DNA from: Mycobacterium sp. D16R12
Lineage (GTDB): Bacteria; Actinomycetota; Actinomycetes; Mycobacteriales; Mycobacteriaceae
Assembly (NCBI RefSeq): GCF_002013465.1
Contig: NZ_MAFC01000026.1
Coordinates: forward strand, 1 to 64,000
Length of the DNA stretch: 64,000 bases
Direction of reading: 5' to 3'
Part shown: positions 15,827 to 23,285 of the stretch, one piece after another
Position numbering within the stretch: the stretch's first letter is position 1
How the letters are laid out: each line of letters begins with the position of its first letter
Notes under the pieces: model-generated
The model's input: the letters and a program-made list of their open reading frames with translations, nothing else
What the model was told of the DNA's origin: nothing
The model's database searches: none
Made by a program: the position numbers and the translations under genes

Positions 15827-16270
15827 ATGACCTACAGCACGCTGGAACTGGCCGCTCTCACCCCGGCACAGACCGTCACCCGCTTCCTGGAAGCCGCTCA
15901 AAACGGTGACACCGAGTTCGCAGAAAGTGTCCTGGACGAGAATCTCGTCTACCAGAACGTGGGCCTGCCGACGATCCATGGACGTAGAGCAGCGTTGAAG
16001 GTGTTCGAGCCGCTCAAGCGCCCGGGGTTCGGTTTCGAGGTGCAGATCCATCGCACCACGACCAATGGGAACACCGTGATGAATGAACGCCACGACGCCA
16101 TCGTGCTCGGTCCGCTGCGCCTGCAGTTCTGGGTCTGCGGGGTCTTCGAGATCTCTGACCAGGGCACCATCACCCTGTGGCGCGACTACTTCGACATGTT
16201 CGACATGTTCAAGGCCACGCTGCGAGGGTTGGTGGGCATCCCATTCCCCGCACTGCGGCCAAGTTTCTGA
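15827..16270 (+). CDS. ephG: Limonene-1,2-epoxide hydrolase-like EphG
   Basis: A 147-residue epoxide hydrolase of the NTF2-like limonene-epoxide-hydrolase fold, orthologous by position and sequence to M. tuberculosis EphG (Rv2740). The catalytic set is complete. Tyr42 and Asn44 lie in VYQNVG, Arg88 and Asp90 in NERHDAIVLGPL, and Asp120 in LWRDYFDMFDM. The conserved hydrophobic core LQFWVCGVFEI is also present. The family activates water through Asp-Arg-Asp and opens epoxides, including sterol or fatty epoxides in the M. tuberculosis enzyme. A paralog follows 101 bases downstream. Confidence 0.9.
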   Translation: MTYSTLELAALTPAQTVTRFLEAAQNGDTEFAESVLDENLVYQNVGLPTIHGRRAALKVFEPLKRPGFGFEVQIHRTTTNGNTVMNERHDAIVLGPLRLQFWVCGVFEISDQGTITLWRDYFDMFDMFKATLRGLVGIPFPALRPSF

Positions 16271-16359
16271 CCGTTAGGCGGCCTACGAATCGGTCCAACC
16301 TGACTTGGGCTGCACCCCGATATCTGGCCGCACCCCTTCTCTGATCTGCGGCGCGTGTC

Positions 16360-16365
16360 TACCGT
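16360..16365 (+). promoter_or_regulatory. -10 element for the second leaderless epoxide-hydrolase-like gene
   Basis: TACCGT lies six bases before the ATG at 16372, so this paralog has its own promoter. Confidence 0.45.
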
Positions 16366-16371
16366 TGCCCC

Positions 16372-16806
16372 ATGACGGACACGCTCGCCACCACCGCCTC
16401 CATCGACATCGTCGAGGGATTCTGGGACGCCATGCGCCGCAGCGACCTCGCGGCCCTCGATGCACTGCTCGACGCCGCCGTGCGCTGGGAAAATGTGGGG
16501 CTGCCCACGGTCCGGGGACGCACCACGGTGCTGCGGGCCTTGTCCTCGCTGAATCTGCCGGGCGCCGGTTTCGACGTCAAGATCCACCGGATCACCGCCA
16601 AGGGCAACACCGTGATGACCGAGCGCACCGATGTCGTCATCCTGGGCCCGCTGCATATCGCGTTCTGGGTGTGCGGTGTCACCGAGCTTTCCGACGATGG
16701 CAAGGTCACGCTCTGGCGTGACTACGCCGACGTCTGGAACCTCACCAAGGGCCTCGCCCGCGGCATCCTCGGGACCGTGATCCCCGCCCTGCGCCCGAAA
16801 CTCTGA
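16372..16806 (+). CDS. Limonene-epoxide-hydrolase-like paralog
   Basis: A 144-residue tandem paralog of the preceding gene. It shares VGLPT, GFDVKIHRITAKGNTVM, ERTDVVILGPL, AFWVCGV and LWRDYAD. The Asn41, Arg85, Asp87 and Asp117 equivalents are kept, but the water-positioning Tyr is replaced by Trp39 (RWENVG). Activity on bulky or different epoxides, or loss of activity, is possible. It has its own leaderless-type promoter and ends three bases before the convergent membrane-protein gene. Confidence 0.85.
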   Translation: MTDTLATTASIDIVEGFWDAMRRSDLAALDALLDAAVRWENVGLPTVRGRTTVLRALSSLNLPGAGFDVKIHRITAKGNTVMTERTDVVILGPLHIAFWVCGVTELSDDGKVTLWRDYADVWNLTKGLARGILGTVIPALRPKL

Positions 16807-16809
16807 GCC

Positions 16810-17037
16810 TCATGGCAGCGGAGTCTTATCCGCATCCGTCACCGCGCGGTACAGCATCACGCCGCCGAGAATCAGCACACCGACCACCAATATCGGGACC
16901 AAGAGCTTGAAGATGGCGCCCACCACAAGGAATGCCAGCCATACGACCAGCAGCACGCCAATGATCTTCCACAACACAGGTACCCACCGTTCTCTCGACT
17001 TGCTGCGATAGAGCAAGCCTGGCAGGTCAATGAGCAC
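16810..17037 (-). CDS. Small membrane protein downstream of pspM
   Basis: A 75-residue protein with a short basic N-terminus (YRSKSRERW) and two hydrophobic segments, IIGVLLVVWLAFLVVGAIF and LLVPILVVGVLILGGVMLY. It is the last gene of the clgR-pspA-pspM direction. In M. tuberculosis the fourth gene of that operon encodes PspN. This protein is a positional candidate, but I cannot confirm homology. A terminator-like hairpin separates it from pspM. Confidence 0.6.
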   Translation of the reverse strand: MLIDLPGLLYRSKSRERWVPVLWKIIGVLLVVWLAFLVVGAIFKLLVPILVVGVLILGGVMLYRAVTDADKTPLP

Positions 17038-17045
17038 CTGAGGAA

Positions 17046-17078
17046 CCCCGGAACTCGAAGATCAGGGAAAGTTCGGGG
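17046..17078 (-). terminator. Hairpin between pspM and the small membrane-protein gene
   Basis: CCCCGGAAC and GTTCGGGG form a stem with one bulge, immediately after the pspM stop on the minus strand. There is no U-tract, so termination is uncertain. Confidence 0.3.
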
Positions 17079-17079
17079 A

Positions 17080-17907
17080 TTACCCTGACAGCTGGCCGAG
17101 TTCGTCGAGCGCGCCCGCCCACCCGGTGAGACGATCGGTGGCCGATACCAGGTCATCGAAGAGCGGCCCGCGCGACATCGGCGATGCCAGTACCGCCCCG
17201 CCGTTTGCGGCAGACACCAACTGCGCTGCCGCAGTGACCAACTCGTTGTACTGCCGCACACCCGTGTCAAGCTGCGCGGTGAACGCCTTGATGGTCGGTT
17301 GCAGATACTCTCGGGTGTGAGGTGCCTCGACCGCGGCCCGCTCCATGGACACCACTTCTTTGGCGGTCGCGGCCATCACGTACGCAGCCTGGTTGGCTGC
17401 CGCAAGAATCTGTCGGCCCTCACTGTCCGGAATCATGTTGCCGCGCTCCACCACTCCGAGCAGAGAGAACAGCCCACGCTCGGCGGCGTCCAGAGCGGCC
17501 ATGGGTGGACGGGAGGCCGAACTCAACGGCGGCAGCCGCCGCTCCACCCCGGGGCGCGGGGGCGGCAACGGCTCAGCCTTGAGGAAGCGGTACCGCACAA
17601 ACAGATACGTCGCGGGAATGGCACAGCCGGCCGTGAGCAGCGCCGGAATGATCAGCAGCCAGGGCGGCGCACCGGTGGTCGCGAGCACCGTGGTGATCAA
17701 CAGGCCTGCCACACAGGCCAGCGCCCAGCGGATACTCCAGCGCTTGGCTCGCAGCCGCTTCCGCAGCAGCTTCTCGCGTTTGTCGGACATCGCGCGCATG
17801 CGATGGGCGAGTTCCTCACCGAGATCATTGACATTGTTGAGCACGCGGCGCAGCAGCTGGTCCCAGCCTCCTTGGACCGCGGCGCGGCGGGGCGGCTGGG
17901 GTGTCAT
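17080..17907 (-). CDS. PspM-like membrane protein (Rv2743c-like)
   Basis: A 275-residue protein with a basic cytoplasmic N-terminus (RMRAMSDKREKLLRKRLRAK), two adjacent membrane helices near residues 55-100 (WALACVAGLLITTVLATTG and WLLIIPALLTAGCAIPATYL) and a long helical C-terminal domain. Position directly after pspA and this topology match Rv2743c (PspM). In M. tuberculosis PspM is a membrane partner of PspA in the envelope-stress response. The ATG at 17907 is used; the longer frame to 17961 would run into the terminator hairpin that separates it from pspA. Confidence 0.8.
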   Translation of the reverse strand: MTPQPPRRAAVQGGWDQLLRRVLNNVNDLGEELAHRMRAMSDKREKLLRKRLRAKRWSIRWALACVAGLLITTVLATTGAPPWLLIIPALLTAGCAIPATYLFVRYRFLKAEPLPPPRPGVERRLPPLSSASRPPMAALDAAERGLFSLLGVVERGNMIPDSEGRQILAAANQAAYVMAATAKEVVSMERAAVEAPHTREYLQPTIKAFTAQLDTGVRQYNELVTAAAQLVSAANGGAVLASPMSRGPLFDDLVSATDRLTGWAGALDELGQLSG

Positions 17908-17959
17908 GTTCACATTGTGCCCGAAAATATCGCGCCCGCCGAGTACGAATGTCCGTGCC

Positions 17960-18004
17960 AAAAATCCGCCGAGTGCGAGCGACAGCGCTCACACTCGGCG
18001 GATT
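17960..18004 (-). terminator. Strong intrinsic terminator after pspA
   Basis: On the minus strand a 19-bp stem forms around the loop CTGT. The outer arms are AATCCGCCGAGTG and CACTCGGCGGATT, one G-U pair follows, and the inner arms are GAGCG and CGCTC. A run of five T residues follows the stem. It begins 15 bases after the pspA stop and lies before pspM, so most transcripts from clgR or pspA should end here. Confidence 0.85.
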
Positions 18005-18018
18005 GAAGAAAAGAAAAG

Positions 18019-18828
18019 CTACTGCTGGCCCAGCGGATTGGCCGGGTTGGCCTGCTCGGTCGCCGTCGCGGGCGCCGGTGTCGCGCTGCCACCGGCGGGA
18101 AGGGCCTCGCCCTTCATAGAGGCGCGGATCTGCTCCAGGCGCGAATGCCCGGCCATCTGCACGCTGGCCTGCTGCACCTCGATCATGCGGCCCTGCACCG
18201 AGTTCTGCGCCAGTTCCGCCGAGCCCAGAGCGTTGGCATAGCGGCGCTCGATCTTGTCGCGCACCTCGTCCAGGCTCGGGGTGTTCCCGGGGGCAGCCAG
18301 CTCGCTCATCGACCGCAGCGATGCGGACACCTGCTCCTGCATCTTGGCCTGCTCCAGTTGGCTCAGCAGCTTGGTCCGCTCGGCGATACGCTGCTGCAGC
18401 ATCATCGCGTTCTGCTCGACGGCCTTCTTGGCCTGCGCCGCGGCGGCGAGTGCTTGATCGTGCAGCGCCTTGAGATCCTCGACGCTCTGCTCTGCGGTGA
18501 CCAGCTGGGCGGCGAACGCCTCGGCGGCGTTGTTGTATTCGGTCGCCTTCGCCGCATCACCCGAGCCGGTGGCCTGGTCGGCCAGGGTCAGCGCCTGACG
18601 AACGTTGACCTGAAGTTTCTCGACATCAGCGAGCTGACGGTTGAGTCGCATCTCGAGCTGACGCTGATTCCCGATCACCGAAGCAGCCTGCTGCGAGAGC
18701 GCCTGGTGGTTCCGCTGCGCCTCCTCGATGGCCTGCTGAATCTGTACCTTCGGGTCTGCGTTCTCGTCGATCTTCGCGTTGAACAGTGCCATCAGGTACT
18801 TCCACGCCTTGACGAACGGGTTAGCCAT
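18019..18828 (-). CDS. pspA: Phage shock protein A / 35-kDa antigen
   Basis: A 269-residue PspA/IM30 (ESCRT-III-like) protein. It starts MANPFVKAWKYLMALFNAKI, the amphipathic membrane-binding helix, followed by long coiled-coil helices over residues 25-220 and an Ala/Pro-rich tail. It corresponds to Rv2744c. PspA coats stressed membranes and in mycobacteria also restrains ClgR. It follows clgR by 123 bases and is separated from pspM by a strong terminator, which would let PspA be made in excess over PspM. Confidence 0.93.
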   Translation of the reverse strand: MANPFVKAWKYLMALFNAKIDENADPKVQIQQAIEEAQRNHQALSQQAASVIGNQRQLEMRLNRQLADVEKLQVNVRQALTLADQATGSGDAAKATEYNNAAEAFAAQLVTAEQSVEDLKALHDQALAAAAQAKKAVEQNAMMLQQRIAERTKLLSQLEQAKMQEQVSASLRSMSELAAPGNTPSLDEVRDKIERRYANALGSAELAQNSVQGRMIEVQQASVQMAGHSRLEQIRASMKGEALPAGGSATPAPATATEQANPANPLGQQ

Positions 18829-18951
18829 GAGATCGATCCGCTTTCTGTCGCAGTCGTCACTATCTAGGAGTGCGTGGGTCCCAACTTATCGGTTGCACGC
18901 CGATCCACACACCCCCTACCGGGGCGCAAAACAATGCGACCGCCACAGTAG

Positions 18952-19302
18952 TTAGGCGGCCGCCATTGCGCGAACCTGTGGAATGACCACCTTGGTGGCA
19001 ACATCGATCCCGCTGAGCGAGCGCGAAGCCGACGTCACCGCGGGCTGCGGAGCCGCGACGGGCGCCTCACGACGGGCCATTCTCTCGCTGACCTCGGATA
19101 ACACCGCCGAAAGCGGGACGTCGAGCGCGCCGCAGATCGCGGCCAGCAGCTCACTGGAGGCCTCCTTGCGACCGCGTTCCACCTCGGACAGGTATCCGAG
19201 ACTGACACGGGCAGAGTCCGACACCTCACGCAAGGTCCTCCCCTGCCCGGATCGAGCGCTCCGCAGGGTGTCGCCGATGGCCTCTCGAAGCAACAGCGCC
19301 AT
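18952..19302 (-). CDS. clgR: Transcriptional regulator ClgR
   Basis: A 116-residue XRE-type regulator. The HTH is GRTLREVSDSARVSLGYLSEVERGRKEAS (given here as its conserved core positions 23-51). ClgR activates clp protease genes and, in mycobacteria, the psp genes. The ATG at 19302 has AAGGAG six bases upstream and matches the M. tuberculosis ClgR start; the longer frame to 19338 is not needed. The C-terminus ends VRAMAAA, a non-polar Ala tail like the degrons through which ClgR proteins are destroyed by Clp proteases. A sigma-E-type promoter precedes it. Confidence 0.92.
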   Translation of the reverse strand: MALLLREAIGDTLRSARSGQGRTLREVSDSARVSLGYLSEVERGRKEASSELLAAICGALDVPLSAVLSEVSERMARREAPVAAPQPAVTSASRSLSGIDVATKVVIPQVRAMAAA

Positions 19303-19349
19303 GTCCTTCTCCTTTGCGTCCTGAACGTCGGCGTCCATACCGCGTAGTA

Positions 19350-19370
19350 GTTGAGTCTGCCTTGCTCAAC
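19350..19370. promoter_or_regulatory. Perfect inverted repeat over the clgR transcription start
   Basis: GTTGAG and CTCAAC separated by nine bases. It overlaps the sigma-E-type -10 (CGTT) and the expected transcription start, so it is a candidate operator for autoregulation or repression. Confidence 0.45.
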
Positions 19371-19393
19371 GTTGCCGCGCACGCGGAGGTTCC
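19368..19393 (-). promoter_or_regulatory. Sigma-E-type promoter of clgR
   Basis: The minus strand reads GGAACC, 16 bases, then CGTT, matching the mycobacterial sigma-E consensus exactly. In M. tuberculosis clgR is a known sigma-E target. The -10 lies 66 bases upstream of the ATG at 19302. Confidence 0.75.
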
Positions 19394-19527
19394 CGGAAGT
19401 TTGGGTGACAGACACCTCAGTCCGACCTCGCATCCGGCGGAATTAATCGTTCGATGGATAGACAATTCAGCTGAGTGGGCGTTGTAGTGGTGTACCTCGG
19501 CTTGTCCCAGTTGGTGAGAGGACTTTC

Positions 19528-20010
19528 GTGGCAGAGATCGTGTGGCATTTTGAGCACCCCCGGATGGCCGTATGGGAAGCGACACTCAATGCCGATCGGT
19601 GGCCGCTGCGCGCAGATGGTTTCAGTCCGGTCGAGGGCGCAACGTTCACCAGCGGGCCCTTTCCGGCACTTGGCGGCGAGTACCTCGGGACGCTCGACTG
19701 CAGTGTGTCAACGCTGCGTCCCCACGAGCTCTGCGTATTCGATGTTTCAGTACCCAGGTACGCCGGATCGCCGTCGCAGTGGGAAATCCGCACCGAATGG
19801 TCCGACCACGCGGAGGGCACGCAGGCCATCACCAAGATCCAAGGAGCCCGGCCCGAGAGCCACAGCGACCGCCTCCTCACGGACATGCTCAGCTCGGTGA
19901 TCCGCTGGATGTACGGCCACGTCGACGACGAACTCAACGAACCGACGTCCGCGCCATCCGAAGCCGCTGACCAGCGATCTCGCCACAACAAGATCCCCCC
20001 GCCTGACTAG
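19528..20010 (+). CDS. SRPBCC (AHSA1-like) family protein
   Basis: A 160-residue protein starting with GTG, with GAGAGGA five bases upstream. The N-terminus VWHFEHPRMAVWEATLNADRW resembles the opening strand-helix of SRPBCC/AHSA1 ligand-binding proteins. It continues GFSPVEGATFTSGPF and a C-terminal helix (RLLTDMLSSVIRWMYGHVDD). The family binds hydrophobic ligands or acts as cyclases; the ligand is unknown. The last 25 residues are disordered. It is divergent from clgR and precedes the TetR gene. Confidence 0.65.
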   Translation: MAEIVWHFEHPRMAVWEATLNADRWPLRADGFSPVEGATFTSGPFPALGGEYLGTLDCSVSTLRPHELCVFDVSVPRYAGSPSQWEIRTEWSDHAEGTQAITKIQGARPESHSDRLLTDMLSSVIRWMYGHVDDELNEPTSAPSEAADQRSRHNKIPPPD

Positions 20011-20024
20011 CGGGAACCATTGTC

Positions 20025-20062
20025 TATAGCACCGATATACATTTATCTATATCAGTGCTATA
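20025..20062. promoter_or_regulatory. Long inverted-repeat operator before the TetR gene
   Basis: The arms TATAGCACCGATATA and TATATCAGTGCTATA are separated by eight bases and differ at a single position. The repeat ends eight bases before the GTG start of the TetR gene and spans its probable promoter, so it is very likely the autoregulatory operator. Confidence 0.75.
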
Positions 20063-20070
20063 TTTATCAC

Positions 20071-20631
20071 GTGAGTACACGTGAGGTGTTAGTAGCCGCC
20101 GCTTTAGAGGTTCTCGAGCATCAGGGAGAGGCTGCGTTCTCGACGCGCGCAGTCTGCGCCATGGCGGGAGTCACCGCCCCGACCCTCTACCACCACTTCG
20201 GCAGTGCCGACGGCCTACTCAATGCCGCGATCACCGAAGCATTCGCGCAGTTCCTCGCCAGCAAGAAAGCGGAAGTCTTCTCGTCAGATCCGGTGGTGGC
20301 GCTGCGGCAGGGATGGGACAACTACGTCCGCTTCGCGACCGAGCGGCCACGTTTGTACGCCGCGATGCTGGTACGCGTCCTGCAGGGGGCCAGCATTCCA
20401 GCGGCTGATGCCGCGCGGGCACTTCTGATTGAGCGCGTACAGGCCATCGCCGGTACCTATCGGCTCGCCATGGAGACGCACGCTGCGGCCGACCTCATCT
20501 GGGCTTCGGCCCACGCTGCATCGACCCTCTACCTGATAACCCAAGAGCAACAACCAGATCCGATCGTCATCGAAACCCTGCGTGAACAAGCAATCCGAAG
20601 CATCTACACACCCGATGAAAGTGAGAAGTAA
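20071..20631 (+). CDS. TetR family transcriptional regulator
   Basis: A 186-residue TetR protein. The HTH lies at about residues 5-50 (REVLVAAALEVLEHQGEAAF, then TRAVCAMAGVTAPTLYHHFG). The rest is the helical ligand-binding and dimer domain. The frame extends upstream to 20020, but that would translate the operator; GTG at 20071 gives the normal TetR start. It is followed by an SDR-type epimerase (2 bases) and a SnoaL-like gene (32 bases further), which it probably represses together with itself. Confidence 0.88.
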   Translation: MSTREVLVAAALEVLEHQGEAAFSTRAVCAMAGVTAPTLYHHFGSADGLLNAAITEAFAQFLASKKAEVFSSDPVVALRQGWDNYVRFATERPRLYAAMLVRVLQGASIPAADAARALLIERVQAIAGTYRLAMETHAAADLIWASAHAASTLYLITQEQQPDPIVIETLREQAIRSIYTPDESEK

Positions 20632-20633
20632 AC

Positions 20634-21605
20634 ATGAAAATCCTTGTGACCGGCGGCTCCGGCTTTCTCGGTGCGCGTCTGATCCCCAAGCTTGTCGAGG
20701 ACGGACATGCGGTGTTCGCGCTCGCGCGATCGAAATCGTCGAGCGAGGCGGTACATTCCCTGGGCGCGACACCGGTTCAGGGAGATCTCGAAAACCCTGA
20801 GGCACTGTCACTTCCGGCCATCGACGCGGTCGTCCATGCCGCAGCGCTGTTCCGCTTCGCCGGGCCACGCGCCCCGTACTTCCGCGCGAATGTTGTCGGC
20901 ACCGAAGCACTCTTGGCGGCGGCGAGCCAGGCCGGCGCCGCCACCTTTGTCTACATCAGCGCTGCCGCACTGGTGATGGACGATCGCGGAACACCGTTGA
21001 GCAATGTCGACGAGAACGCGCCCACCCATCCTGAAAGCTTCTCCGGCTACATCGCCAGTAAATCTCAAGGCGAAGCGGCGGTCCTTGCGGCAAACCGGCC
21101 GGGGTTTCGCACGATCGCCCTTCGCCCACCAGCGCTCTGGGGACCCGGGGGCCCATTCAGCAAGCAGCTCCCCGCGGCGTTCGAGTCCGGTCAATTCGCC
21201 TTCATCTCGCGCGGCGAGTATCCCGTATCGACCATTCACGTCGATAACGTTGTCGAAGCGGTGCGGTGCGCATTGGAACGCGGCACTGGTGGCCGCGCCT
21301 ACTTCATCAACGATCACGAACCGACCACCTTCCGCGAGTTTGTGGCCACCCACGCTGAGATCGAGGGACTCTCGATCGACGGGTTGCGCTCCGTTCCCTA
21401 CCGCGTCGCCTTCACCCTCGGACGCCTCCTAGAAGCCTTCGCGGCACTGCGCACGGACAAGGGTGACCCGCCACTGACCCGCACCATGGTGCGATTGATT
21501 GGAAGGGAGTTCACGACAAATGACGCCGCCGCACGTCGCGAGCTGGGCTACGTCGGGACGATGACGCGCGCCGATGGACTGCGGCAGCTGGCGCAACACG
21601 CATAA
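20634..21605 (+). CDS. NAD-dependent epimerase/dehydratase
   Basis: A 323-residue extended short-chain dehydrogenase. The Rossmann motif is VTGGSGFLGARLIPKL at the N-terminus. A Ser appears in VYISAAALVMDD, and the catalytic pair is in SGYIASKSQGEAAVLAANR (Y-x3-K). LRPPALWGPGG is the substrate-side motif. Such proteins reduce or oxidise sugar nucleotides, steroids or small carbonyls; the substrate is not predictable. It is two bases after the TetR stop, in one operon. Confidence 0.85.
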   Translation: MKILVTGGSGFLGARLIPKLVEDGHAVFALARSKSSSEAVHSLGATPVQGDLENPEALSLPAIDAVVHAAALFRFAGPRAPYFRANVVGTEALLAAASQAGAATFVYISAAALVMDDRGTPLSNVDENAPTHPESFSGYIASKSQGEAAVLAANRPGFRTIALRPPALWGPGGPFSKQLPAAFESGQFAFISRGEYPVSTIHVDNVVEAVRCALERGTGGRAYFINDHEPTTFREFVATHAEIEGLSIDGLRSVPYRVAFTLGRLLEAFAALRTDKGDPPLTRTMVRLIGREFTTNDAAARRELGYVGTMTRADGLRQLAQHA

Positions 21606-21637
21606 GCGCGCACAACCACCCGACAACTAGGAGCGAT

Positions 21638-22018
21638 ATGAATCAACAAGCGATGAACACAGACACCGCGAAGTCGCAGGAACTGCTCTTCCGCCATCTC
21701 GAATGCTTCGCGAAGTTCGACCTCGACGGCACCATCGCCGACTACGCCGACGACGCAAGGTTCTTCGGCCCGAGCGGCGTGCTGCGCGGCTCAGCATCTA
21801 TCCGCGACTTCTATGGCTCGCTGTTCGAGGAATTCCAGAAACCAGGGACATCTTTCGAATTACTCCAGCAGGAGGTGGACGGCGACACCGTCTACGTCGT
21901 GTGGAAGGCCGAGACGACGCTCAACACGTACGAAATCGGTAGCGACAGCTTCATCGTGAAGAACGGAAAAATCGCGACCCAGATTTTCTCGGGGAAGATT
22001 TCTCCTAAGAGTTCCTAG
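21638..22018 (+). CDS. SnoaL-like NTF2-fold protein
   Basis: A 126-residue protein with AGGAG four bases before its ATG. The core ECFAKFDLDGTIADYADDARFFGPSGVLRG is typical of SnoaL-like polyketide-cyclase/ketosteroid-isomerase folds and is given only as family evidence. DTVYVVWKAETTLNTYEIG and DSFIVKNGKIATQIFSG follow. Either an enzyme on a small ring compound or a binding protein is possible. It is the last gene of the TetR-SDR-SnoaL operon. Confidence 0.8.
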   Translation: MNQQAMNTDTAKSQELLFRHLECFAKFDLDGTIADYADDARFFGPSGVLRGSASIRDFYGSLFEEFQKPGTSFELLQQEVDGDTVYVVWKAETTLNTYEIGSDSFIVKNGKIATQIFSGKISPKSS

Positions 22019-22048
22019 CGGCCGCGCCGGGGATCCAGCGCCGCCAGG

Positions 22049-22648
22049 TTATGCGGATTTGGGCCGCGGACGCAGCGCCTGCACCAGGTAGTCGATGCCG
22101 GTGATGACGGTGAGGACCACTGCCAGCCCCATGAGAACCACCGCAGCGGTATGCCAGTACCCCGTCAACGGCAGCAGATAGCCGGCGATTGCCAACGACT
22201 GGACCATGGTCTTGAGCTTGCCACCCCGATTTGCCGGGATAACACCATGGCGGAGCACCGAGAAGCGCAGCACCGTGATCCCAACCTCACGCACCAGGAT
22301 GACCGCGGTAACCCACCACGGAAGATCTCCGAGGATGCTGAGCCCCACCAGCGCCGCGCCGATGAGCGCCTTATCGGCGATCGGGTCGGCGAGCTGGCCG
22401 AATGGGGTCACCAGCCCATAGCGGCGGGCGAGCACACCGTCGTATCGGTCGGTGGCGATGGCCAGCGCGAATACCCCGAAAGCGGCAATGCGCCAGGAAG
22501 ATTGGTGCCCACCCTCGGTGAATAAGACGACGATGAACACCGGTATCAGCAGGATGCGCAGCACCGTCAAGATGTTGGCAATGTTCAGCAGTGGCACCGG
22601 CGCAGCCGAAGCCTCGGAATCAGGCTGGGTTTCCGGTGGCATCGGCAC
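22049..22648 (-). CDS. pgsA3: CDP-alcohol phosphatidyltransferase PgsA3
   Basis: A 199-residue integral membrane enzyme, presumably a phosphatidylglycerophosphate synthase-type CDP-alcohol phosphotransferase. The family motif DG-x2-AR-x8-G-x3-D-x3-D is complete (YDGVLARRYGLVTPFGQLAD, then PIAD). About six membrane helices are predicted. It corresponds to Rv2746c. The GTG at 22648 is chosen because TAGGGT lies seven bases upstream; the GTG at 22657 would overlap the -10. It is divergent from argA. Confidence 0.87.
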   Translation of the reverse strand: MPMPPETQPDSEASAAPVPLLNIANILTVLRILLIPVFIVVLFTEGGHQSSWRIAAFGVFALAIATDRYDGVLARRYGLVTPFGQLADPIADKALIGAALVGLSILGDLPWWVTAVILVREVGITVLRFSVLRHGVIPANRGGKLKTMVQSLAIAGYLLPLTGYWHTAAVVLMGLAVVLTVITGIDYLVQALRPRPKSA

Positions 22649-22655
22649 GTCAAAC

Positions 22656-22661
22656 ACCCTA
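22656..22661 (-). promoter_or_regulatory. -10 element for leaderless pgsA3
   Basis: TAGGGT on the minus strand, seven bases before the GTG at 22648. Confidence 0.45.
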
Positions 22662-22678
22662 TCTGTTCTGGAGCTGGC

Positions 22679-22684
22679 TACTGT
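22679..22684 (+). promoter_or_regulatory. -10 element for leaderless argA
   Basis: TACTGT lies six bases before the ATG at 22691. The divergent pgsA3 -10 is only 17 bases away, so the two promoters share a short control region. Confidence 0.5.
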
Positions 22685-22690
22685 TCACGC

Positions 22691-23236
22691 ATGAGCTCTG
22701 AAGGTACTTCCGGCATCTCGGGGAATCCGGGGCATACGGCACCCACGGTGACCGTTCGCCGGTCGCGTACCTCCGATGTGCCCGCTATCAAGGCGCTTGT
22801 CGACGTCTACGCCGGACGCATCCTGCTGGAGAAGAACCTTGTGACGCTGTACGAGGCCGTCCAGGAGTTCTGGGTGGCCGAACTCGACGGGGAGATCGTC
22901 GGCTGTGGCGCCCTGCATGTGCTGTGGTCGGACCTCGGCGAGGTACGCACCATCGCGGTGCACCCCAGGCTCAAGGGGGCCGGAGTGGGGCACGCAATTG
23001 TCAGCCGCCTGCTCGATGTCGCCAGGGATCTGGAGCTCAAAAGAGTGTTCGTGCTGACTTTCGAGGTCGACTTCTTCACCAAACACGGATTCAGCGAGAT
23101 CGAGGGCACCCCGGTGACGGCTGAGGTGTACGAGGAAATGTGCCGGTCCTACGACACCGGTGTAGCCGAGTTCCTCGACCTGAGCTACGTGAAGCCGAAC
23201 ACGCTGGGCAATACCCGGATGCTCGTCCACCTCTGA
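22691..23236 (+). CDS. argA: Amino-acid N-acetyltransferase (N-acetylglutamate synthase) ArgA
   Basis: A 181-residue GNAT-fold acetyltransferase equivalent to Rv2747. It makes N-acetylglutamate for arginine biosynthesis without the kinase-like domain of classical ArgA. The acetyl-CoA site is EVRTIAVHPRLKGAGVGHAI, and the N-terminal segment VRRSRTSDVPAIKALVDVYA is characteristic. FEVDFFTKHGFSEIEGTPV covers the late strands. Leaderless start at 22691. Confidence 0.9.
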   Translation: MSSEGTSGISGNPGHTAPTVTVRRSRTSDVPAIKALVDVYAGRILLEKNLVTLYEAVQEFWVAELDGEIVGCGALHVLWSDLGEVRTIAVHPRLKGAGVGHAIVSRLLDVARDLELKRVFVLTFEVDFFTKHGFSEIEGTPVTAEVYEEMCRSYDTGVAEFLDLSYVKPNTLGNTRMLVHL

Positions 23237-23285
23237 TTCCGCGCATCGGGGCGTTCGCGGCACGATCGTCGGTCATGATGCAGGC

